Below are positions 17,601-26,963 of a stretch of DNA of 64,000 nucleotides, in pieces. The notes below the pieces were generated by a model. The model had not been told where the DNA came from. It ran no database searches and saw nothing but the letters and a program-made list of their open reading frames with translations. Within the stretch, counting starts at the first letter, position 1; each line of letters begins with the position of its first letter. Position numbers and translations under genes: made by a program. This stretch comes from CAWDCV01 sp963728125 (GTDB lineage: Bacteria; Actinomycetota; Actinomycetes; CAWDCV01). The DNA lies in NCBI GenBank assembly GCA_963728125.1, contig CAVSIZ010000013.1, positions 186,001 to 250,000 of the forward strand, in the 5' to 3' direction.

Positions 17601-18425
17601 CAGCTGTTTGCGCAGGGCATCGGCGGTGTCACGGATCTCCCGCTCGCCGGAGAGGAACACGAGTACGTCGCCGGGGCCGGTGCGGGAGAGCTCTGCGATG
17701 GCGTCGCAGATGGCTTGGGTTTGATCGCGTGGCTCACCGGAATCGTCGTCCGCATCATCGTCGACGATCGGCCGGTAACGGACTTCAACGGGGAACATCC
17801 GTCCGGATACTTCAATGATGGGCGCGTCGTCGAAGTGCCGGGAGAATCGGTCGGGGTCGATGGTGGCCGACGTGATGATGACCTTGAGATCCGGGCGTCG
17901 AGGCAGCAACTGCTTGAGATAGCCGAGTAGGAAGTCGATGTTCAGGCTGCGCTCATGGGCCTCGTCGATGATGATCGTGTCGTAGGCCAGGAGCTCCCGA
18001 TCGCGCTGGATCTCGGCGAGCAGGATGCCGTCCGTCATCACCTTTATGAGCGTGTCGTCGCTCGAGCGGTCGGTGAACCGCACCTTGAAGCCAACGACAT
18101 CACCGACAGACGTGTACAGCTCCTCCGCGAGGCGATCGGCGACCGCTCGCGCTGCAATCCGTCGCGGTTGGGTGTGACCGATCGCGCCACGGATGCCGCG
18201 TCCGAGCTCGAGGCAGATTTTGGGCAACTGTGTCGTCTTTCCCGAGCCCGTCTCTCCGGCCACGATCACCACCTGGGAGTCGCGGATCGCCGCAGCAATG
18301 TCGTCCTTGCGTTGGCTCACTGGAAGCTGCGCTGGGTACGTGATGGCTGGCACGGCCGCACGTCGGCGCGCGGCACGCTGCTCCGCGTCCATGTAAGACA
18401 GGTTGCGACTCACGTGTTGGGTCAA
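14643..18425 (-). CDS. hrpA: ATP-dependent RNA helicase HrpA
   Basis: A 1260-residue DEAH-box helicase of the HrpA family. Walker A is at 57-64 (GETGSGKT), DEAH at 154-157 (IIIDEAHERSLNIDFLLGYL), and motif VI is QRTGRCGR. Helicase-associated, OB-fold and long DUF3418-type C-terminal regions complete the normal length. HrpA acts on structured RNA and, in other bacteria, rescues collided ribosomes and processes mRNA. Its ATG overlaps the stop of the upstream acetyltransferase-methyltransferase gene by 4 bp, so it is coupled to it. No frameshift over nearly 3.8 kb. Confidence 0.95.
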   Translation of the reverse strand: MTQHVSRNLSYMDAEQRAARRRAAVPAITYPAQLPVSQRKDDIAAAIRDSQVVIVAGETGSGKTTQLPKICLELGRGIRGAIGHTQPRRIAARAVADRLAEELYTSVGDVVGFKVRFTDRSSDDTLIKVMTDGILLAEIQRDRELLAYDTIIIDEAHERSLNIDFLLGYLKQLLPRRPDLKVIITSATIDPDRFSRHFDDAPIIEVSGRMFPVEVRYRPIVDDDADDDSGEPRDQTQAICDAIAELSRTGPGDVLVFLSGEREIRDTADALRKQLLRDTEILPLYARLSSAEQHRVFQPHRGRRIILATNVAETSLTVPGIRYVVDPGTARISRYSSRLKVQRLPIEAISQASANQRTGRCGRLEDGVCIRLYSEEDFVARPEFTDPEIQRTNLASVLLQMTALDLGDIAAFPFVDPPDRRQVRDGIDLLHELGALEPERDTARHRLTPTGRALAQLPVDPRLARMIVEADREGCVTDVVVIAAALSIQDPRERPLDHQQAADDKHRRFVDPASDFLSFLNLWAYLQEQQRALSSNAFRRLCRSEFLHYLRVREWQDLVAQLRQATKSLGLSFNREPAEPQRIHVSVLSGLLSHVGLRDAEKLDYVGARGGRFALFPGSALFRKPPRWVMAAELVETSRLWGRINARIEPEWIEPLAQHLVKRTYSEPHWSATRGAAMAYEKVTLYGVPIVSSRLVSYGSIDRDLSRELFIRNALVEGEWRTHHRFWHENRDLLLEAEELEHRARRRDIVVDEDALFDFYDRRVPPEVTSARHFDAWWKRARRDQPDLLSFEKEMLLTEGAAAVTEEQYPTSWQQRDLTFPLTYQFEPGSEADGVTVHIPLPVLNRVADSGFDWQVPGLRHDLVTGLLRSLPKALRRNVVPAADTARDLLERVHPDDSSEPLVDALSRELRARTGVTVPYSAWDAERVPAHLRMTFRIEDESGRAVAEGKDLQALKRQLQPRIRRTMARAASGLERSGLTDWSFDALPSTVHHETDGHVVEGFPALVDDGATVALRVLPTPSEQGRATRDGVRRLILLSLPSPIRGVVARLDNRTKMALGVNPYSSVPALLDDCAAAAVDRLMTQHGDVVRDRVGFEQLRELVRPELPDATYDVVSTVARILAEAGDLERRIGAERSLTLLPSLTDLQEQLNELVFDGFVSEIGASRLRDVERYLQAMQRRLDALPDRPGRDRTAMATWQRVQDAYQSAVAALPPDRRSDDDVAAIRWMLEELRVSLFAQSIRTAFPVSEKRIQRAIEQL

Positions 18426-19648
18426 TCGGGGACACGGGCGACGACGGCATAGTCCTGAGTACCGAACAACCCCGTCGACAGTGCGCTGCGGATCACCTCC
18501 GTGGTGGTGTCGTCAACGCCGTCCAAGCGCAGCCCGGACAGGTCGACGTCCTCCTTGGGGTGGAGGCGACGTATCTCCATCGTCTCAAAACCGCTCGCCG
18601 AGACCAGAAACTCAGTGAGGGCTGGTGGCATGGGACGAAGATGCGTCGGGTCGAGATAGAAGTTGCATGCACCCATCACCAGGTTGGTCGGATCGGGCGT
18701 TTCGAGGATGAGCACACCACCCGGGCGTAGTGCACGTCGGGCTGACTCGAGCATTGCGAGCAGCACATCAGTGGTCAGATGCTCGACGACGTGGAACGCC
18801 GAGACCATATCTAGCGAGCCTTCTTCCAGCCGTAGCAGATGCCGAATGGCATCACCGTGCACGGCGTTCAGGCCCCGCTGCTGTACCAGCTCGACCATGG
18901 TCGCATCGAGATCGATCCCGTAGGCATCGATGCCGCGCTCGCTCAGAAGTGCAAGCCACTCGCCCCGGCCTGGACCGATGTCGAGCACCTTGCGGCCAGT
19001 CCCGGCGGCCTCCGCATCGGGGAGGTAGACCTCGAGCCGCTGCCTCACGTGGGCCTCGGACCCGCGGAACCGATCGTGGAACGCGCCGTGCAGCGCTGCA
19101 AAGCCGGACGGTGGCGGCTGAGGAAGCGGCTGCACCGATCGGGTCTCGCGGTCGATGACCCTGATCGGCTGTGCCGGGGTACCAGCGACGACCGTGTACG
19201 GGGGCACGTCGCCCATGACGATTGCGCCGGCGGCGACAACAGCATGTTCGCCGATGTGACATGGACCGAGCACCGTGGCATTGGTCGACACCCAGACGCC
19301 GCGCTCGATGACGATGTCGCGTCCAGATTTGGGCACGCCGACTTGACGTTCACCGTCGAAGGTCGTGATGTCATGCGTTCCCGTCAGCACCGAGACACCG
19401 TGACCGAAGAAGACGTACTCCTTCAGGGTGATCTCACCGGACGACAGGTTGAACAAAGCGTCGTTGACTACCGCCGTCTCGTCGAGATGCAGCTTTCGCT
19501 CGTCGCCGTAGATGCGTGGCGTGACAATGAGGTCGTACGGCGTCAGATGCGAGGCCTCGGCAAGGTGCTCGGCAAGGGCGTCCTTGACGCGGGCATCGAC
19601 CAGCGGAGTGAGAACACGTTCGATCCAGTCCTCGGTCGGGGTCGACAT
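18422..19648 (-). CDS. Fusion: left-handed beta-helix acyltransferase + SAM methyltransferase
   Basis: A 408-residue two-domain protein. Residues about 60-165 are hexapeptide-repeat acyltransferase (LbH) sequence (ALFNLSSGEITLKEYVFFGH, GVWVSTNATVLGPCHIGEHA, ending VPPYTVVAGTPAQPIRVI). Residues about 196-340 are a class I methyltransferase with motif I at 221-230 (VLDIGPGRGE), then YGIDLDATM, and DMVSAFHVVEHLTTDVLLAM. Separate enzymes of these kinds modify sugars in polysaccharides. The fusion suggests tandem O- or N-acylation and methylation of one glycan, but no glycan cluster is present in the window. It starts 2 bp from the VOC gene stop and overlaps hrpA by 4 bp. Confidence 0.85.
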   Translation of the reverse strand: MSTPTEDWIERVLTPLVDARVKDALAEHLAEASHLTPYDLIVTPRIYGDERKLHLDETAVVNDALFNLSSGEITLKEYVFFGHGVSVLTGTHDITTFDGERQVGVPKSGRDIVIERGVWVSTNATVLGPCHIGEHAVVAAGAIVMGDVPPYTVVAGTPAQPIRVIDRETRSVQPLPQPPPSGFAALHGAFHDRFRGSEAHVRQRLEVYLPDAEAAGTGRKVLDIGPGRGEWLALLSERGIDAYGIDLDATMVELVQQRGLNAVHGDAIRHLLRLEEGSLDMVSAFHVVEHLTTDVLLAMLESARRALRPGGVLILETPDPTNLVMGACNFYLDPTHLRPMPPALTEFLVSASGFETMEIRRLHPKEDVDLSGLRLDGVDDTTTEVIRSALSTGLFGTQDYAVVARVPD

Positions 19649-19650
19649 CG

Positions 19651-20172
19651 TCAGATCGGACTCGATACGCCGACGCCGCCCGAGGTTGTCGCGCCGTACC
19701 GCTCGATCTCCTGCTCCAGATCGAGCCGGCCGATGCGCCTGCGGGCCTCTCGTGCGGCATCGTCGAGCTGGTCGGCGGGGACGATCCAGGCGATCTCGAA
19801 CTCCAAGCCGTCGGGGTCGCGGCCATAGAGGCTCTTCGTGGTGCCGTGGTCGCTCGATCCCACGAGGGCGTCCGCATCGCTGAGTGCGGTGCGCAGCCGC
19901 GCCAGCTCGTCGAGGGTGTCGACCTCCCAGGCCAAGTGGTAGAGGCCAACCGTCGACCGCCCGGCCCCCGAAGGTCCCGCTCCCGCGCCCATCTCGAACA
20001 AGCCGAGGTCGTGGTCGTTCGTCGACCCGGCCGCCTGGAGGAACGCGGCTCCAACGAATCCTTCTGGGGTCATGTCGATACGTCTGAAGCCGAGTACGTC
20101 GCGGTAGAACGCGACGCTTCGCTCGACTGAAGAAACGAACAGAACCGCGTGGTTCAGGCGGGTGATGGGCAT
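19651..20172 (-). CDS. VOC-family (glyoxalase/dioxygenase fold) protein
   Basis: A 173-residue protein beginning MPITRLNHAVLFVSSVERSV, with a typical vicinal-oxygen-chelate layout: His8 near the start, FYRDVLGFR, GLYHLAWEV and DPDGLEFEIAW, containing the usual His/Glu metal ligands. Members are metal-dependent dioxygenases, lyases or isomerases, and the substrate is not evident. ATG 20172 is chosen over the longer frame to 20226, which begins with proline/arginine-rich non-family sequence. It lies 22 bp downstream of an SDR gene and 2 bp before the fusion gene, within a leftward operon. Confidence 0.85.
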   Translation of the reverse strand: MPITRLNHAVLFVSSVERSVAFYRDVLGFRRIDMTPEGFVGAAFLQAAGSTNDHDLGLFEMGAGAGPSGAGRSTVGLYHLAWEVDTLDELARLRTALSDADALVGSSDHGTTKSLYGRDPDGLEFEIAWIVPADQLDDAAREARRRIGRLDLEQEIERYGATTSGGVGVSSPI

Positions 20173-20194
20173 GGATCCACGGTAGCCGCGCGGC

Positions 20195-21082
20195 TCAGCG
20201 GCGGCTGGACGCGTCGTACGCGGCACGGCTGCGTGTCAGCTGATCGCCGCGCGGTTGCGGCTCGAAGACGTTGCCCTCATTCGGCTCGATGGGGTGTCGC
20301 GACAGCCCAGCAATGCGCATCAGCGGCCCCACCAGGAAGTCGTACACGACGGGCATCGCGGCGAACCCGAGCTCGGTCATTCCGTTGGCCAGGCCAACCG
20401 ACCGATCACGCTTGCGGCGCGGATGGTCGATGGTGCGCAGGATGGCCCGGGCCACCTTCTCCGGCCGATCGATCGGTGGCGGTGGTCTCCCGATGCGACC
20501 CGCGTAGCTGGCCGCTTGGGTGTAGATCGGGGTGTCGACGGCGCCGGGGGAGACCGTGCAGACGTTGATGTCGGCGTTGTCGCGCGTCTCGATCGCGAGA
20601 ATGCGGGTCAGGCCGCGCAGGCCCCACTTGCTCGTGATGTAGGCACTCATGTACGGCGCGGCGATCTTTCCCAGCAGCGAGCCCACGAGAATCAGCGTGC
20701 CGAAGCCCTGCTGTCGGAACTGATGCAGGGTCGCGCGTGCAACATTGGCGGAGCCAACGAGGTCGACCTCGACGACCCGGCGGAACACGTGCGCCGGAAC
20801 GTCCTCGAACTTTCCGTACGCCATGACCGCCGCGGTGTTCACCACGACGTCGACATGTCCGAACCGCGCAACGGCGGCTTTGACGAGAGCCGCGACCGAT
20901 TCCTCGTCTGCAATGTCGATGGTCACTATCAGGGTCTGTGTACTGGAGCACTCGGCCGCTACCTCGGCGAGGCTGTCCTCGCTGCGCGCGGCGAGCACGA
21001 GCTGGGTTCCTCGCTGCGCGAGTGCGTGAGCGGTGGCGCGACCGATGCCGCTGGACGCACCAACGACGACAGCGACGGTCAC
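20195..21082 (-). CDS. Short-chain dehydrogenase/reductase
   Basis: A 295-residue classical SDR. It has the nucleotide-binding motif GASSGIG near the N-terminus, NTAAVMAYG (NNAG-type motif), catalytic Ser in LILVGSLLG and the YITSK active-site motif (Tyr-x-x-x-Lys). The C-terminal tail after about 220 is longer than in minimal SDRs and includes a hydrophobic stretch (MTELGFAAMPVVYDFLVGPL), as in the membrane-associated SDR subgroup. The GTG start at 21082 overlaps the upstream dehydrogenase stop by 4 bp. The two probably act on related alcohol/carbonyl substrates; this is inferred from coupling only. Confidence 0.9.
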   Translation of the reverse strand: MTVAVVVGASSGIGRATAHALAQRGTQLVLAARSEDSLAEVAAECSSTQTLIVTIDIADEESVAALVKAAVARFGHVDVVVNTAAVMAYGKFEDVPAHVFRRVVEVDLVGSANVARATLHQFRQQGFGTLILVGSLLGKIAAPYMSAYITSKWGLRGLTRILAIETRDNADINVCTVSPGAVDTPIYTQAASYAGRIGRPPPPIDRPEKVARAILRTIDHPRRKRDRSVGLANGMTELGFAAMPVVYDFLVGPLMRIAGLSRHPIEPNEGNVFEPQPRGDQLTRSRAAYDASSRR

Positions 21083-22263
21083 GGGGCGAGAACAACCTTG
21101 ATGCAGCCGTCTTCCTTCTTCTGGAAGATCTCGTAACCGAGGGGTGCATCGGACAGCGGGATGCGGTGTGTCACCAGATCGCCGGTGCCGAGCGGGTCGG
21201 CGTCGTCCAGCAGCAGGGGCATGATCTCGTCGGTCCAGCGCCGCACGTGCGCCTGGCCCATGCGTACCTGCACGCCCTTGTCGAACAGTTCCATCATCGG
21301 CATCGGGTCCATTTCGCCGCCGTACACGCCGCTGATGGAGACTGTCCCGCCGCGCCGTACCGCCTTGATCGCGGTGTGCAGCGCGTCGAGTCGGTCGACG
21401 CCGAAGCGATCGATCATCGTCTGGGCAACCTTGTCGGGCAGCATGCCGACGACTCGCTGAGCGAGCGTCGCTGTCTGCGAGCCGTGCGACTCCATGCCGA
21501 CTGCATCGATAACGGCGTCGGGGCCGCGGCCGTCGACCATCGAGTAGAGGTCTGCGGCAACGTCATCGTGCTCGTTCGTGTCGACGACCTCGACACCGTG
21601 ACGCTTCGCCATGTCGAGCCGCTCGGGCACGCTGTCGACGCCGATGACGCGTCCGGCCCCGCGGTTCAGGCCGATGCGGGCGCACATCTGGCCGATGGGG
21701 CCGAGGCCGATGACGGCGAGCGTCCCACCTGGCGGCGTGTCGGCGTACGCAACGGCCTGCCACGAGGTCGAGATCACGTCGGAGAGGAACAGGTAGCGCT
21801 CATCCGGCCCCTCGTGCGGGACCTTGATCGGGCCGAAGTGCGCCTGCGGGACGCGCAGGTACTCCGCCTGGCCGCCGGGCACCTGGCCGTACAGCTTGGT
21901 GTAGCCGAACAACGCCGCGCCCTTGCCCTGCTCGCGCACCTGCGTGGTCTCGCACTGCGCGTACAGCTGCCGCTCGCACATCCAGCAGTGACCGCAGGCG
22001 ATCCCGAACGGGACCACGACGCGGTCGCCGGGCTGAATGTGTGTGACCTCGGATCCGACTTCCTCGACGATGCCCATTGGCTCGTGTCCGAGGACGTCGC
22101 CGGGCGTGAGGTACATGCCGAGCACTTCGTACAAATGCAGGTCCGAGCCGCAGATCGCGGTCGACGTGATCCGCACAATGGCGTCGGTGGGTTGTTCGAT
22201 CTTCGGGTCGGGGACCTCTTCGACGCGGACGTCGCGCTTGCCGTGCCAGGTGAGTGCCTTCAT
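21079..22263 (-). CDS. Zinc-dependent alcohol dehydrogenase (MDR family)
   Basis: A 394-residue medium-chain dehydrogenase. Catalytic zinc ligands are Cys38, His60 and Glu61 (CGSDLHLY and GHEPMGIVEEVG). Structural zinc is held by Cys90, 93, 96 and 104 (ACGHCWMCERQLYAQC). The Rossmann motif is GLGPIG. The size and sequence resemble the formaldehyde dehydrogenase-like subgroup that works without glutathione, but the actual alcohol is unknown. It is the first gene of a leftward operon continuing into the SDR, VOC, fusion and hrpA genes. Confidence 0.9.
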   Translation of the reverse strand: MKALTWHGKRDVRVEEVPDPKIEQPTDAIVRITSTAICGSDLHLYEVLGMYLTPGDVLGHEPMGIVEEVGSEVTHIQPGDRVVVPFGIACGHCWMCERQLYAQCETTQVREQGKGAALFGYTKLYGQVPGGQAEYLRVPQAHFGPIKVPHEGPDERYLFLSDVISTSWQAVAYADTPPGGTLAVIGLGPIGQMCARIGLNRGAGRVIGVDSVPERLDMAKRHGVEVVDTNEHDDVAADLYSMVDGRGPDAVIDAVGMESHGSQTATLAQRVVGMLPDKVAQTMIDRFGVDRLDALHTAIKAVRRGGTVSISGVYGGEMDPMPMMELFDKGVQVRMGQAHVRRWTDEIMPLLLDDADPLGTGDLVTHRIPLSDAPLGYEIFQKKEDGCIKVVLAP

Positions 22264-22310
22264 GGCCGCTCCGTACCCCGGATCGGCGTCTCCTCACCCA
22301 CCCGCCCTAA

Positions 22311-22393
22311 CCCCTTCGCAACGATCATGGAGTTTGGGGCACGACACGCCGTACGGGCCGTGCCGTAACCCCATGATCGTTGCGGAATAGGGG
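22311..22393. repeat. Long imperfect inverted repeat, terminator or REP-like element
   Basis: CGCAACGATCATGG (22317-22330) pairs perfectly with CCATGATCGTTGCG (22371-22384). CCCC and GGGG extend the stem outward, and GGCACG/CGTGCC pair inside. It lies between the stop of the small secreted-protein gene and the start of the dehydrogenase gene, both leftward. It could terminate the former or be a dispersed palindromic element. Confidence 0.75.
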
Positions 22394-22394
22394 A

Positions 22395-22628
22395 TCAGCG
22401 GACGAGGTAGTCGCAGCGGACCAGGTGAATGCCGAGGCGCTCCACCGGGAACGACCGCGGATCGGAGAACGGGCCGCATACGCGGGTGGCGACGGGCTCG
22501 CCGCTGTCCGGCCGCGCTTGCGCCGGAGCCGCGGTGATGCCGAGACCGACGAGCACGGACATGGTGGCAGCGAGCAGGATGAATGCCTTCCTCGCCACGA
22601 TGATGTGGGCCGTAACTGAGCTGGACAT
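22395..22628 (-). CDS. Small secreted protein of unknown function
   Basis: A 77-residue product with a signal peptide: basic N-terminus, hydrophobic core KAFILLAATMSVLVGLGITA, and a probable cleavage after AAPAQA (about residue 38). The mature part is about 39 residues with two cysteines (RVCGPFSDP and LVRCDYLVR) that could form a disulfide. I recognise no family. ATG 22628 is read leftward from its own promoter region; the long hairpin follows its stop. Confidence 0.6.
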   Translation of the reverse strand: MSSSVTAHIIVARKAFILLAATMSVLVGLGITAAPAQARPDSGEPVATRVCGPFSDPRSFPVERLGIHLVRCDYLVR

Positions 22629-22759
22629 GGTCGCCTCCCAAGGCGAGCGGGTGTGGTCCAGCCGTTGTCACATCGAGCGGTAGCGCTTCTGCTCCGCGGC
22701 GGTATCAGGCGGGTATCAATGCCGTTGACCGGTCTCAGCTGTGAGCGGACAGTGACGAC

Positions 22760-25700
22760 ATGGGTATCGGGGTCTTGGGCCCGCTGACCGTCGACGGCAG
22801 TGCCACGGGAATCGGTCCGCGCGATCGAGTGGTCCTGAGCGCGCTCGCGCTGCATCCCGGCGACGTCGTCAGCGCCGAGCGGCTGGCGGATGCTCTGTGG
22901 GGGGAGCATCCGCCAGCTTCCGGGGGAAAGATCGTCCAGGGATGCATCGTTCGGCTCCGTCGGAGGCTCGGGGCGTCGACGATCGAGACCACGACCCAGG
23001 GCTATCGCCTGGTCGTGTCCGGCGGAGACGTGGACGCGCAGCAGTTCGAACGGCTGCTTCGGCGGGCCCGTGAGCTACTCACCCTTGGTGAGCCGGAGCA
23101 TGCCGCATTCGTCGCGGACGAGGCGCTGGCGCTGTGGCGGGGACGTGCGCTCGTGGACCTCGAGGACTGGGAAGCCGGCCGCATCGAGGCCGGCCGCCTC
23201 GAGCAGATGCGCCTCGACGCCGAGGAGGTGCGCATCGACGCGACGCTTCGAGCAGGTCGGTACCGGGAGGTCCTGTCCGAAGCGCAAGCGCTGGTCACTC
23301 GAGCGCCGCTGCGCGAACGCCGATGGGCGCTGCTTGCTCTGGCGGAGTACCAGGCCGGGCGGCAGGCTGAATCACTGCGCACGCTGCGCCAAGCGCGGAC
23401 CATGCTGGCCAACGAGCTGGGGTTGGACCCCGGTCCAGATCTCGTCGCGCTGGAGCAGGCGATCCTGCGACAGGATCCCGTCACTGCTCACCGAAGCCCT
23501 GCCCGAGCCCAGTGCCACGTGTCCGTACCAGGGTCTTCTTCCGTACGGAATCGAGGACGCAGACAACTTCTTCGGGCGGGACGAGGACGTGTCCTCGTGC
23601 CTGCGTCGCCTGGCGGGCATTGGGTCTCTGACCGTGGCTGGCCCGTCCGGAAGTGGAAAGTCATCGCTCGTACGGGCGGGTGTCGCGGCTGCGCTCCAGC
23701 GCGACGGCCGCCGCGTGGTCGTCGTGACCCCAGGCCTCCGCCCGCTGGATGCGCTGACCGCGGTCGGGACCAACGGCGTCGCCGCCTTTACTCGTGGTGG
23801 ACCAGTGCGAGGAAGCCATCACGCTGTGCGAGAGCGAGGACGAGAGGGCGCGGTTCTTCGCGGCCCTCGCTGCTCATGCCAGCCGCGCTCCCGTAGTCAT
23901 CGCCGTACGGGCGGATCATCTCGGTGCGTTCTCGGAGCACCCGGAGTTCGCCCAGCTCGTCGAGCGGAGCCTGTATCTGCTGCGTCCCCTGGGGGAGCAG
24001 GACCTGCGCGCCGCGATCGAGGGACCAGCTCGTCAGCACGGCCTCCTGCTCGAACCGGGGTTGGTCGATCTGCTGATCCGGGAGGCAGAAGGCGAGCCGG
24101 GTGCGCTGCCCCTGCTGTCGCACGCGCTGAGCCAGACCTGGGCCCGCCGCGAGGGGCGCACCCTGACGGTGGAGGGATATCGCGAGACCGGTGGGATCCG
24201 CGGTGCGGTCGCGCAGTCAGCCGAGCACGTGTACGAGCAGGTTGCGCCGGAGCAGCGGGCGACGCTACGCGACCTGTTGCTCCGGTTGGTCACTCCGACG
24301 CCCGAGGGCGAGCCGGTACGAAGCCGGGTGCCGCTGCGAATGGTCGCGGCTAGCCCCGATCACGAACGGCTCATCGGGCTGCTGGTCAACGCTCGACTCG
24401 TAACGAGCGACGAGGGTGCGCTCGAGCTGTCCCACGAGGCGCTGATACGCGCCTGGCCTCGGTTGCAGACCTGGCTGGACGACGACGTGCAGGGGCAGCG
24501 CATCCTGCGACATCTCAGCGTCGCTGCCGATACCTGGGACGGCATGGACCGCCGGACAGCGAGCTCTACCGCGGAACCCGACTTGCGCAGGCGTTGCAGT
24601 GGCAGCAGGCCACGCATCCCGACCTCAATGCCACGGAACGAGACTTCCTCGCCGCGAGTGGCCGGCTTGCGGAAGTCGAGCAGCGGACAGCCGAGGAGCG
24701 CGTGCGGCAGCAGGCTCGGGTGAACCGGCGGCTGCGCGGCCTGCTTGCGGGAGCGGGGGTCCTCCTGGTCTGTGCGCTCATTGCCGGCCTGCTGGCAGTA
24801 CGAGAGGCCGATCGGGCAGACGAGGCGGCGGTCGCCGCCGATGCGCGCCGCGTCGGTGCCCAGGCGCTGGTAGCCGAAGATCCGGACGAGTCGCTGCTGC
24901 TCGCGGTTGAGGGAGTACGCCTGGACGACTCCCGGGACACCCGGGCCAACCTGCTGGCGGCAATGTCGAACACGCCCGCACTGGTCGGTACTCTCCGCTC
25001 CGACACAGGCCTCATTGACGCGGCAGTCAGTCCGGACAACCGCATGGTGGCGGTTACCCACTCCTGGGCCGACGTGGAATTCTTCGACATCGATACGAAG
25101 GAATCCCTGGGCCGCTATGACGAGTTGACGGCTGCGTCGCGGGTCGCCTTCCGGCCAGACGGCAAGCAGCTTGCTGTCGGCAACCAACCGGACCCGGCCG
25201 CGCCGTCGACATTCGATTCGATGCCGCTCCGGCTCGTCGATCCAACCACCTTCGCGGAGCAACCCGTTCAGCCGGGCGGCCAGCCGGAGCGGGCATTCAT
25301 CGTGGCACCTGACTACAGCGCGGACGGGCGATTCCTCGCCGCCTCCTTCGGCATCGTTGTCGACCCTAATGCCGACGCGCTGTCTGAGCCGGAGTCGTCC
25401 CGACTCATGGTGTGGGATGTGACGAAGCCGGAACAGCCCGTCACGAGCATCGATCTGCCCAACTTCAACTACTACCCGGCGCTGAGTCCGGACGGCAGTG
25501 TGATCTACGTCGGTCACCTCGACCCCTCATCGGTCACCGCGTACGACGTTGCGTCCGGCCGCGAGCTGATGTCGTCCGCCCTGCCGGGATACATACTCAC
25601 CTTGAGTCCGGATGGCACTGTCCTCGCCGCCGCCGACGGAGCGGAGATCTCCCTGATCGACGCCGCAACCTTGCAGGAGCGCATCCGGCTTCGGCGCCAC

Positions 25701-26945
25701 ACCGGCAACCTGGGGGATGTCGAGTTTTCCGCCGACGGCGCACTCCTCGCATCGGGAGCGGATGACAACACCGCTTTGGTGTGGGACGTGGCCTCGGGCG
25801 AGATCCGTCAGGAACTGAACGGACACTCCGGAGGCGTCTGGGGTCTGGCCTTCACGTCGGACGGTTCGCTGGTGACCTCGTCGTTAGACGAGACCGTGCA
25901 CTTCTGGGATATCGAGGGGACCCGCCGTTTCATCCCGCGCAGCCCAAGTGCGGAGCCGCTCCCGGTTGAAGACGGATGGGGCTTTACCAGCAATGATGTC
26001 ATTGCCCATGGCCGTTTGGAGATGCCCGATGCTCCAGGTCAGCCGGCCTCAGCAGTGCTCTTCCGTGACGTCGCAACTGGACGGGTGACCGCTCTCGACA
26101 CCCGGCACGGCGGTTCGGGGCATTGGTTCGCCTGGCGTCCAGACGGCCGTCGGTTCGCCAGCGTGGGAGCCGACTTGTTCGTCCGGGTGTGGGATTGGCC
26201 AACTCTCCAGCTCGTCAGCGAGCAACAGGTCTTGCAGAGCGACGCGGTCGACGTTGACTTCACCGGCGACGGAACCCGCCTGGTCGTTGCCGAGAGTAAA
26301 GGCCGCGTCCTCACCCTTGATGCCGAGAGCCTGAAGCTCGCGAGTCCGACGATTCGGCTCGACACAGACCTCAATGCCATAAAGGCCAGCCCAGACAACC
26401 GGACGGCCATTGTCTTCACGAGTGGCTATGACTACGTCTTGGTCGACATCGACAAGGGCCGCGTGCTGCGAAGGGGTGAAATAGATTTCGGCCCGCTCCC
26501 TGGGGCGAATGGCGAGTTCTCGCCTGACGGCCGCCGCGTCGCCGTCACCCAGGGCAGCCGGGTTCGAGTGATGGATGTCGCATCGGGCGACTGGTTGGGA
26601 CCGCCCGTTCTCGCGCGTATCAACACAATCAGCTACGCACCGGATGGATCTACCTTCGCCACCGCTGGACAAGATGGCACCATCAGCCTGTGGGACGGCA
26701 ACACCGGTTCCCTGCTTGGCACCGTCGTGCCAGGCGCGTTCGAGCCTGACCTGTGGGCACATTTCCTGCCCGACGGCCACACCGTACTGATCGCGTCTTT
26801 CGAGGGCGACGTCTACACCTGGGACACCCGACCAGCGCACTGGGTCGATTTCGCCTGCCAGGTCGTGGGGCGAAACTTCACGACCGAGGAATGGAACGCC
26901 GTCTTCGACGATCGCCCCTATCGCAAGACGTGCCCGGACAATTGA
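22760..26945 (+). pseudogene. BTAD-STAND ATPase-WD40 regulator, interrupted by three frameshifts
   Basis: Originally one protein of about 1394 residues. Frame 2 from ATG 22760 encodes a winged helix plus bacterial transcriptional activation domain (SARP type, to ILRQDP). Frame 3 continues SLLTEALPEPSATCPYQGLL and Walker A GPSGSGKSSLV. Frame 1 continues LLVVDQCEEAITLC and the rest of the STAND ATPase. Frame 3 resumes LQWQQATHPDLNATERDFLA, one membrane span (LLAGAGVLLVCALIAGLLAV) and a WD40-type beta-propeller to 26945. Shifts lie at about 23478 (+1), 23785 (+1) and 24552 (-1). All domains are otherwise conserved. Either recent decay or sequencing error; if errors, this is a working membrane-linked regulator. 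Confidence 0.85.
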
Positions 26946-26963
26946 CGGCCGTGCCTGAACTGC

